Shown: one piece after another, positions 57,841 through 64,000 of the stretch
How the letters are laid out: each line of letters starts with the position of its first letter
How positions within the stretch are numbered: position 1 is the first letter of the stretch
Source of the DNA: WRDF01 sp031552235
GTDB taxonomy: Bacteria; Bacteroidota; Bacteroidia; Bacteroidales; Rikenellaceae
Length of the DNA stretch: 64,000 bases
Assembly: GCA_031552235.1 (NCBI GenBank)
Contig: JAVBMR010000026.1
Coordinates: forward strand, 1-64,000
Direction: 5' to 3'
Notes under the pieces: model-generated
What the model saw: the letters and a program-made list of their open reading frames with translations, nothing else
Databases searched by the model: none
What the model was told of the DNA's origin: nothing
Position numbers and translations under genes: made by a program

Positions 57841-58122
57841 ATGACTAAGGCTGATATCGTAAATGAGATTTCGAAAAGTACCGGCGTAGAAAAGGCTCAG
57901 GTACAGCAGATTGTAGAATCTTTCATGGATTCTATCAAAGACGCTATGGTTGCACAGAACAACGTTTACCTTCGCGGTTTCGGCAGCTTCATAATAAAGG
58001 AGAGGGCCGCCAAAGTTGCCCGCAACATCTCCAAGAACACCACGATCACAATCCCTGCCCATAACAGTCCGGCTTTCAAACCCGCCAAGAGTTTTTCTGC
58101 CAAGGTAAAGGGCGCTAAATAA
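57841..58122 (+). CDS. hup: HU family DNA-binding protein
   Basis: The 93-residue histone-like protein has an N-terminal helical pair (MTKADIVNEISKSTGVEKAQV), a beta arm region (VYLRGFGSFIIKERAAKVARN) and the C-terminal helix FKPAKSFSAKVKGAK. HU dimers bend and compact DNA. Codon use is plainer and less GC-rich than most neighbours, as often seen in highly expressed genes. It is followed by the 30-residue basic protein and RNase E/G, a gene order that I recall as conserved in Bacteroidales. Confidence 0.95.
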   Translation: MTKADIVNEISKSTGVEKAQVQQIVESFMDSIKDAMVAQNNVYLRGFGSFIIKERAAKVARNISKNTTITIPAHNSPAFKPAKSFSAKVKGAK

Positions 58123-58155
58123 TTTATTAAGCAACCATTTTAAAACCTCATAGTT

Positions 58156-58248
58156 ATGCCAAGCGGTAAAAAAAGAAAAGGGCATAAAATGGCTACCCAC
58201 AAACGTAAGAAACGCCTTCGCAAGAACAGGCACAAAAAGAAAAAATAG
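58156..58248 (+). CDS. Highly basic 30-residue protein, probably ribosome-associated
   Basis: The product is MPSGKKRKGHKMATHKRKK plus RLRKNRHKKKK, so about two thirds of residues are Lys, Arg or His. This strictly basic mini-protein lies 33 bp after HU and upstream of RNase E/G. It resembles the small Bacteroidetes-specific ribosomal proteins (bTHX or bL38 type) in size and charge, but I cannot assign it to either. The AAAAGAAAA-rich coding sequence and terminator close behind show it is the end of the HU transcript. Confidence 0.75.
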   Translation: MPSGKKRKGHKMATHKRKKRLRKNRHKKKK

Positions 58249-58278
58249 GTAGCCGGTTTATGTTCCAAGTGTAAGAAT

Positions 58279-58316
58279 AAACCCAAAGAACCGCGCAAGG
58301 GGCTTTGGGTTTTTCG
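58279..58316 (+). terminator. Terminator of the HU / basic protein transcript
   Basis: AAACCCAAAG (58279-58288) pairs with CTTTGGGTTT (58303-58312) and is followed by TT; 30 bp past the stop codon of the 30-residue gene. Confidence 0.82.
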
Positions 58317-58375
58317 GTTTTTTACGGAAAGGGGCATGAGTGAATTGCTGAAACCCCTATGATTTTTCCGGAAAG

Positions 58376-59920
58376 ATGAATAAAGAACTCATAATAAACG
58401 TAACATCCAACGAGATAACCATCGCACTGCTCGAAGACAAGAAACTCGTCGAACTGGGCAAGGAAAAGTGCAAAACGGGATTCTCGGTGGGCGATATATA
58501 CCTGGGCAAGGTGAAAAAGATCATGCCCGGGCTTAACGCCGCATTCGTGAACGTAGGCCATGAAAAAGACGCCTTCGTCCACTACCTCGACCTCGGGTCG
58601 CAGTTCGAGACGCTGCACAAGCTGACAGAAAAACTCACGTCGGGAAAGAAGACCCCGAAATTCGAGAACCTGAAACTCGAACCGGCGATGGGGAAGACGG
58701 GCAAGATAGGGTCGCAGCTCGCTACGGGCCAGCCGGTGCTGGTGCAGATCGCCAAGGAAGCCATCTCGACCAAAGGCCCGCGCCTGACGTCGGACATATC
58801 GCTTGCCGGCCGCCACGTGGTGCTGATACCTTTCTCGAACAAAGTCAACATTTCGCAGAAAATCAAGGCCAACGAAGAGCGCAAGCGCCTTAAGAGGATA
58901 GTCGCCGAGGTGCTGCCCAAGAATTACGGCGTAATTATTCGTACCGCCGCCATAAGCAAGACAGACCAGGATATACAGTCGGACATAACGTCGCTCGTCG
59001 AAAGGTGGGAATCGGTACTCGCGAAGGTCAAGACGCAGCAGGCGCCGTCGCTGCTGCTCAACGAAATGAACCGCGCGACGACCATCATCCGCGACCTGCT
59101 GAACGTTTCGTTCTCCTCTATCGTGGTCGACGACAAGACCCTTTTCGAAGAGATAAAGGAATACATAAAGGTCATCGCCCCCGAAAAGGAAAAGATAGTA
59201 CACCTCTACAAGGGCAAGACCCCGATCTTCGACAACTACGACATCTCGAAGCAGATACAGGGGCTTTTCTCGAAATATGTGTCGCTGAAAAAAGGTGCTT
59301 ACCTTATAATAGAACACACCGAGGCGCTCCATGTGATCGACGTGAACAGCGGCAACCGCGCCAAGGTGGACGACAATCAGGAAAGTACGGCGATGAACGT
59401 CAACCTTGCCGCCGCCGAGGAGATAGCCCGCCAGTTGCGCTTGCGCGATATGGGAGGTATAATAGTTGTCGACTTCATCGACCTGCACAAGGGCGAGAAC
59501 CGCAACGAACTCCATGATAAGATGACCCAGCTCATGTCGAGCGACAGGGCCAAACATACGATCCTGCCCCTGTCGAAGTTCGGGCTGATGCAGATAACAC
59601 GCCAGAGGGTGCGTCCCGAGGCGATAACCGAGATGGCGGAAGTGTGCCCGGCGTGCGGCGGGAGCGGCACGATCACCCCGAGCGCCGTACTCGACCAGCA
59701 GATCGAGGGCCAGATATCGTATTACGTGAACGAAAAAGGCCTGAAATATATCAAAGTGAAGGTCAGCCCGTTCGTGAAGGCGTTCCTGACCAAGGGATTC
59801 CCATCGCTGCGGATGAAGTGGCAGTGGAGGTACAAGGCGAAAATAGAGATCGTGACCGATCAGTCCACCGGATTTGTCCAGGTGGGTTACTACGACGAGG
59901 AAGACAACGAGTTGATATAG
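58376..59920 (+). CDS. rng: Ribonuclease E/G family endoribonuclease
   Basis: The 514-residue protein fits the RNase G/CafA form without the long C-terminal scaffold of RNase E. An S1 domain is at about 37-115 (VGDIYLGKVKKIMPGLNAAFVNVGHEKDAFVHYLD in parts). The catalytic aspartates are in HVIDVNSGNRA (about residue 321) and VVDFIDLHK (about 365). The zinc-link is CPACGG (about 424). It cuts single-stranded AU-rich RNA and matures 5' ends of rRNA. It follows the terminator of the HU unit by 60 bp. Confidence 0.95.
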   Translation: MNKELIINVTSNEITIALLEDKKLVELGKEKCKTGFSVGDIYLGKVKKIMPGLNAAFVNVGHEKDAFVHYLDLGSQFETLHKLTEKLTSGKKTPKFENLKLEPAMGKTGKIGSQLATGQPVLVQIAKEAISTKGPRLTSDISLAGRHVVLIPFSNKVNISQKIKANEERKRLKRIVAEVLPKNYGVIIRTAAISKTDQDIQSDITSLVERWESVLAKVKTQQAPSLLLNEMNRATTIIRDLLNVSFSSIVVDDKTLFEEIKEYIKVIAPEKEKIVHLYKGKTPIFDNYDISKQIQGLFSKYVSLKKGAYLIIEHTEALHVIDVNSGNRAKVDDNQESTAMNVNLAAAEEIARQLRLRDMGGIIVVDFIDLHKGENRNELHDKMTQLMSSDRAKHTILPLSKFGLMQITRQRVRPEAITEMAEVCPACGGSGTITPSAVLDQQIEGQISYYVNEKGLKYIKVKVSPFVKAFLTKGFPSLRMKWQWRYKAKIEIVTDQSTGFVQVGYYDEEDNELI

Positions 59921-60062
59921 CTTTCCGCAGATAATTGCTGAGGCGGGAGGGAGACGCAAACCACGGCAGGTGGCCGCGTGATAAAAACGCAAGCCCTGGC
60001 GAGGCTGGAATAAATTACGTGCAGTACCGGTTGCGGTCGGCGCGGGAAATATGAACGAAACG

Positions 60063-60088
60063 GGCGAAAATTAATTTTCGCCTTTTTG
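60063..60088 (+). terminator. Terminator downstream of rng
   Basis: GGCGAAAATT-AATTTTCGCC, a perfect 20-nt palindrome followed by TTTTTG, 140 bp after the stop codon. Confidence 0.72.
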
Positions 60089-60174
60089 TCGTTTCCGTAT
60101 GTCCGGCCTGTGGTTTGCGTGCGGAATGAAAACTGCCGCCGGCGAAGGGCGCGCATGAGCCATCTGCGAATGAC

Positions 60175-60230
60175 GCAGCCTGCCGCCGCGTGGGGCGGCG
60201 GCAGGCTGCCGGTGACGCTTAAACGTCACC
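60175..60230. repeat. Core hairpins of repeat family A
   Basis: GCAGCCTGCCGCCGC-GTGGG-GCGGCGGCAGGCTGC (60175-60209, perfect 15-bp stem), then GGTGACG-CTTAAA-CGTCACC (60211-60230). The same two-hairpin module is inside the copies at 44070 and 16590. It lies 35 bp upstream of mfd, and no T-run follows. Confidence 0.65.
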
Positions 60231-60265
60231 GAATAAACAAGCGATCAAGATAAATTTGAAAATAT

Positions 60266-63200
60266 ATGTTGCCTGAGAAAGTAAGCGTGATAGTGCGCGA
60301 CCAGGAGGGGTTCCGCGAGATCGTAAGGTCGTGGGATAAATGCGAGACGATGAAGCTCGATTCGCTGACCGGGTCGGCGTATTCTATGGTCGCCTCCGAG
60401 GTGATGCGCAAGCAGGGCGGCATACACGTCTTCGTGGCGCCTGACAAGGATGCGGCGGCATACCTTTGCAACGACCTCTACGCCCTGCTCGAACCGGAGC
60501 GCGTGATGTTCCTGCCGACCGGTTATAAGCGCTCGATACAATACGGTCAGGAAGACCCGTCGGGGATAGTGCAGAGGACGGCGACGCTCAACGCCGTGAA
60601 GAATTTCACAGGCGGCTATCTCGCCGTTTGTACATGGCCTGAGGCGCTGGTAGAGAAAGTGACAGAGATGGAACAGCTGCGCAAAAGCACCGTGGGGGTT
60701 AAAACCGGCGACAAAATATCCATCGCGTTTTTGGAGGAAACCCTGCGCGAATTCGGGTTTCAGAAAGTTGATTTCGTGTACGAACCGGGGCAGTACTCGG
60801 TGCGTGGGGGGATACTGGACGTGTTTTCGTATTCGGAGAACAGGCCCTACCGCCTCGACTTCTTTGGTGACGAGGTGGAGTCGATACGCGCCTTCGAGCT
60901 CGCTTCGCAGCTCTCGGTCGAAAAATTGCAAAACATAGAAATCGTTCCCAACCTCAAGCGGTTGGAGTTGGCGCAGAACCGCGTGTCGTTCGCCGAATTC
61001 ACCGGCAAGGCCGCGTACTGGATAGACGACCTCGACCATACCATAAAGCGCTTCAACGACATCCGCACCAAAATACTGAACGACCTCGACGAACCTTCGA
61101 CCATAGACAAACTGGTGACTGGCGGCAAGAGCTTCGTGCGCGACACTGAAAGATGTAAGATGCTTCTGCGCTCGGTGTCGGCAAAAGAGCGCATGGTCGA
61201 TTGTGCCGTGGCTTTCGAAACCGCGCCGCAGCCCTCGTTCAACAAGCAGTTCGATATGCTCGCCGAGAACATCCGGCAGAACACCGAACGCGGCTACGCG
61301 ACTTACATAATGTCGGAGAACAAGGCGCAGATAGAACGCCTGCGCAACGTGTTCAACTCGATCGGGGAGCACGACGCGGCGTTCCGTCCGCTCGACATAA
61401 CGCTCCATGAGGGCTTCGTGAGCCACGGGATGAAGGCGTGCTTCTATACCGACCACCAGATATTCGACCGCTACCACCGCTACCGCCTCATGGGTGAGAT
61501 AGACCGCAGCGAGGCGCTCACCATCGCCGAACTGAACCAGCTGAAGATAGGCGACTATGTGGTGCATATAGACCACGGGATCGGGAAGTTCGGGGGGTTG
61601 GTCAAGACCGTCGAGAACGGCAAAACGCACGAAGCCGTGAAGCTCGTCTACCGCGACAACGACGTGCTGTTCGTGAACGTCCACGCCATGCACCGCATAT
61701 CGCGCTATAAGGATCGCGACGCCGAACCGCCCAAGATATACAAGCTCGGCAGCGGCGCATGGCAGAAGATGAAGACCGCCACGAAGAACGCGGTCAAGGA
61801 TATCGCCCGCGAGCTTATCGCGCTCTACGCCCGCCGCAAGGCCACGCCCGGGTTCGCGTTCTCGCATGACAGCTATTTGCAGGAGGAGCTGGAAGCGTCG
61901 TTCCAATACGAGGACACGCCAGACCAGGAGAAGGCCACCGAGGCCGTTAAGGCCGACATGGAAAGCCCCCAGCCGATGGACAGGCTGGTGTGCGGCGACG
62001 TGGGTTTCGGCAAGACAGAGATCGCCATACGTGCCGCGTTCAAGGCCGTCAACGACGCCAAGCAGGTGGCAGTCCTCGTGCCGACCACCATCCTTTCGCT
62101 CCAGCACTACCGCACGTTCAGCGAGCGCCTCAAAGATTTCCCTGTGAGGATCGAACACCTCAGCCGCGTGAAAAGCGCCAAGGAGGTGCGGCAGATACTC
62201 GAAGACCTCGCGGCCGGAAAGATAGACATACTTATAGGCACGCACAAGATACTCGGCAAGGAGGTCAAATTCAAGGACCTCGGCCTGCTGATCATCGACG
62301 AAGAGCAGAAGTTCGGCGTGTCGGCAAAGGAGAAGCTGCGCCAGATGAGCGTGGCGGTCGATACGCTCACCATGAGCGCCACGCCCATACCGCGCACGCT
62401 GCAATTCTCGCTGATGGGCTCGCGCGACATGTCCAACATAATGACCCCGCCGCCCAACCGCCAGCCAATTACCACCGAGTCGCACCTGTTCGATCCCGAG
62501 ATAATCAAAGAGGCCATAGAGTATGAGCTCGCGCGCCACGGGCAGGTCTATTTCGTGCATAACCGTGTCGAGGACATACACAAGATAGAGGCGCAGATCC
62601 GAAGCCTTGTGCCTGGCGCCAAGACGCTTGTCGGCCACGGCCAGATGAACCCGCAGGAGCTTGAGAAAAAGGTGATGGATTTCATCTACGGCGAGTATGA
62701 CATCCTGATAGCCACGACCATCATCGAGAACGGCATCGACGTCCCCAACGCCAACACTATCATCATCAACAACGCCCAGAACTTCGGCCTCAGCGACCTG
62801 CACCAGCTGCGCGGGCGCGTGGGGCGCTCGAACCGCAAGGCGTTCTGCTACCTGCTGTCGCCGCCCGACGAAATGCTCTCTTCCGAGTCGCGCCGCAGGC
62901 TCAGGGCGCTCGAAGAGTTCTCCGATCTCGGTTCGGGGTTCAATATCGCCATGCAGGACCTCGACATCCGCGGCGCAGGCAACCTGTTGGGTGCCGAGCA
63001 GAGCGGTTTCATAGCCGACATAGGGTTCGAAACCTATCAGAAGATACTCAACGAGGCGATGGACGAGCTGCGCTCGGAAGGGATCGTGACGCCGCGGCAG
63101 GGCGACCGTCCGAAAACCGAAGAACCGGAAAACTACCTCGCCGACGCCTACATCGAGACGGATACCGAGGCGCTTATTCCGGACAGCTATGTGGAGCAGA

Positions 63201-63619
63201 GCGTCGAAAAGATACGCCTCTACCGCGAACTGGACGCCATGACCCGCGAGGAAGACCTGCAGAAATTCGCCGCCAACCTTACCGACCGCTTCGGCGAGCT
63301 TCCGCCGCAGGCCGTGGAGTTGTTCAATATCGTGCGCCTGCGCTGGGCTATGATGAAGCTCGGGTTCGAACGCGCCAAGGTTAAGAACGGCCTGATGATA
63401 CTCCATTTCATCGCCGACCAGAACGCGCCCTACTACAAAAGCCCGCGTTTCATGGCGATATTGCAGTATGTGACGCGGAAGCCCGAAAAATTTGTGCTCA
63501 AACAGAACAATAATAAGCTGGCATTGACAGTTAGACAAGTAAGCAATGTCGAGAACGGCGTGAAAGTGCTTGGCGAAATGCTCCGCGCCGCCGAAGAAAA
63601 CGCTGATCCGGACAATTAA
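60266..63619 (+). CDS. mfd: Transcription-repair coupling factor
   Basis: The 1117-residue protein is the normal Mfd size. The UvrB-homology module at the N-terminus includes EPGQYSVRGGILDVFSYSENRPYRLDFFGDEVESIR. The RNA polymerase interaction domain (IGDYVVHIDHGIGKFGG) is near 430. The helicase has Walker A GDVGFGKTE (about 577), DEEQ box IIDEEQKFG (about 676) and TMSATPIPRTL. The C-terminal TRCF domain follows. Mfd removes stalled RNA polymerase and recruits UvrA. An equally long antisense frame is a shadow. Confidence 0.97.
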   Translation: MLPEKVSVIVRDQEGFREIVRSWDKCETMKLDSLTGSAYSMVASEVMRKQGGIHVFVAPDKDAAAYLCNDLYALLEPERVMFLPTGYKRSIQYGQEDPSGIVQRTATLNAVKNFTGGYLAVCTWPEALVEKVTEMEQLRKSTVGVKTGDKISIAFLEETLREFGFQKVDFVYEPGQYSVRGGILDVFSYSENRPYRLDFFGDEVESIRAFELASQLSVEKLQNIEIVPNLKRLELAQNRVSFAEFTGKAAYWIDDLDHTIKRFNDIRTKILNDLDEPSTIDKLVTGGKSFVRDTERCKMLLRSVSAKERMVDCAVAFETAPQPSFNKQFDMLAENIRQNTERGYATYIMSENKAQIERLRNVFNSIGEHDAAFRPLDITLHEGFVSHGMKACFYTDHQIFDRYHRYRLMGEIDRSEALTIAELNQLKIGDYVVHIDHGIGKFGGLVKTVENGKTHEAVKLVYRDNDVLFVNVHAMHRISRYKDRDAEPPKIYKLGSGAWQKMKTATKNAVKDIARELIALYARRKATPGFAFSHDSYLQEELEASFQYEDTPDQEKATEAVKADMESPQPMDRLVCGDVGFGKTEIAIRAAFKAVNDAKQVAVLVPTTILSLQHYRTFSERLKDFPVRIEHLSRVKSAKEVRQILEDLAAGKIDILIGTHKILGKEVKFKDLGLLIIDEEQKFGVSAKEKLRQMSVAVDTLTMSATPIPRTLQFSLMGSRDMSNIMTPPPNRQPITTESHLFDPEIIKEAIEYELARHGQVYFVHNRVEDIHKIEAQIRSLVPGAKTLVGHGQMNPQELEKKVMDFIYGEYDILIATTIIENGIDVPNANTIIINNAQNFGLSDLHQLRGRVGRSNRKAFCYLLSPPDEMLSSESRRRLRALEEFSDLGSGFNIAMQDLDIRGAGNLLGAEQSGFIADIGFETYQKILNEAMDELRSEGIVTPRQGDRPKTEEPENYLADAYIETDTEALIPDSYVEQSVEKIRLYRELDAMTREEDLQKFAANLTDRFGELPPQAVELFNIVRLRWAMMKLGFERAKVKNGLMILHFIADQNAPYYKSPRFMAILQYVTRKPEKFVLKQNNNKLALTVRQVSNVENGVKVLGEMLRAAEENADPDN

Positions 63620-63667
63620 AATGCCGTATGGGTGCATCTCGTATGGGATTTTTTCATATATTTAAAC

Positions 63668-63736
63668 AATATAACAGGATGCGCCGCTGCAATTCCCGGG
63701 CAAGTTTGTAATTGCGTTCGGCTTTCACTATATTCG
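63668..63736 (+). repeat. Promoter-bearing palindrome family D, copy 3
   Basis: AATATAACAGGATGCGCC..., inner GCAATT/AATTGC stem, then CGGCTTTCACTATATTCG. It carries TTTG (63705-63708) and TATATTCG (63729-63736) 20 bp apart, and lies 5 bp before the coaX start. Confidence 0.7.
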
Positions 63737-63741
63737 ATAAT

Positions 63742-64000
63742 ATGAACCTGGCAGTAGACATAGGCAATTCACTGGTAAAGGCCGCGGTTTTCGACAGCGG
63801 CCAGATCGTGGAGACTTTCCGTTCGAAAACGGCGGACAAAAGTTTTTTCGACGGCATATTCAAAGCTTACCCCGATATCGACGCGGCAATACTCGTATCT
63901 TCCGGCGCTGGCGCATCGGAGGCCGAGGAGTTGCTTTCGGTGAGGGCCGCAAAATTTCTGAAGTTCCTCCCGGGCGTGAAAGTCCCCGTGAAGAACCACT
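63742..64000 (+). CDS. coaX: Type III pantothenate kinase, N-terminal part (3' truncated by window edge)
   Basis: 86 residues are visible. The start MNLAVDIGNSLVKAAVFDSG has the phosphate-binding DxGN motif of the ASKHA fold used by CoaX. A second conserved segment, DAAILVSSGA, follows. It phosphorylates pantothenate as the first step of coenzyme A synthesis. The ATG lies 6 bp after the TATATTCG box of the family D repeat, so the mRNA would have almost no leader. Confidence 0.85.
   Translation, partial: MNLAVDIGNSLVKAAVFDSGQIVETFRSKTADKSFFDGIFKAYPDIDAAILVSSGAGASEAEELLSVRAAKFLKFLPGVKVPVKNH

Noticed and set aside
60245..63637. 1130-codon open frame on the minus strand opposite mfd
   Set aside because: A shadow of mfd caused by strong third-position GC bias; no recognisable domain.
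1..64000. CRISPR array
   Set aside because: No regularly spaced direct repeats were found. All repeats are dispersed, inverted and intergenic.
1..64000. Known riboswitch or other annotated RNA classes
   Set aside because: I looked at the leaders of asd, pflB, the oxidoreductase gene and ubiX and saw no pattern that I could match with confidence; a covariance-model search would be needed.

Overview
The window is a chromosomal segment of a Bacteroidetes bacterium, most likely order Bacteroidales and probably Rikenellaceae (Alistipes-like). The family-level guess is inference from the GC-rich core and gene content. Supporting signs are: promoters of the form TTTG-N19..21-TAnnTTTG upstream of many genes; no recognisable Shine-Dalgarno sites; Bacteroidetes-only families (DUF3575/DUF3868 fimbrial genes, DUF4837, DUF4252, DUF4595, DUF6249, PorX); and a GC-rich core with low-GC accessory DNA. 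No rRNA operon, CRISPR array or complete phage is present.

Layout. 1-2850: end of a fimbria-type operon (truncated fimbrillin-like protein, DUF3575, DUF3868/OmpA-like) closed by a strong terminator. 3.5-12.1 kb: a 66-residue orphan, a GH36-like galactosidase with a Gfo/Idh/MocA oxidoreductase, a CNNM/CorC membrane protein, an ABC-F ATPase and a type II NADH dehydrogenase. 12.3-16.4 kb: fermentative module pflB-pflA-formate channel behind one good promoter. 17-24 kb: RluF-like pseudouridine synthase, a surface lipoprotein, EF-P, aspartate-semialdehyde dehydrogenase, DUF4837. 24-27.2 kb: NodB deacetylase, UbiX, then an ECF sigma/putative anti-sigma pair divergent from a DUF6249 gene, with matching promoters on both sides.

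27.2-30.9 kb is the accessory region. It is an AT-rich island bounded by two tRNA-Thr(CGT) genes. One of these is split in its D-loop by a 32-nt hairpin. The island holds a DUF4595 lipoprotein, a stand-alone LytTR regulator, a secreted orphan and an integrase that has lost its catalytic half. Paired GGGGAGAACA repeats lie near both ends.

31-64 kb returns to core genes: TPR protein, TIGR01212 radical SAM, pyruvate:ferredoxin oxidoreductase, an M16 protease pair, tRNA-Arg, a second ECF operon ending in DUF4252, a secreted metalloprotease, a HIT protein, DsbD, DusB, ArgS, PyrE, Nudix, two glycosyltransferases, TsaE, PorX, HU, a 30-residue basic protein, RNase E/G, Mfd and the start of CoaX.

The intergenic spaces carry several families of short dispersed, hairpin-forming repeats that share modules. 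One is a roughly 160-bp MITE-like element with a perfect 24-bp terminal inverted repeat. Another is a palindrome ending in a Bacteroidetes -7 promoter box, found upstream of tRNA-Arg, argS and coaX. These repeats, the hairpin-split tRNA and the paired ECF promoters are the most unusual observations. No complete novel defence or biosynthetic system was seen.
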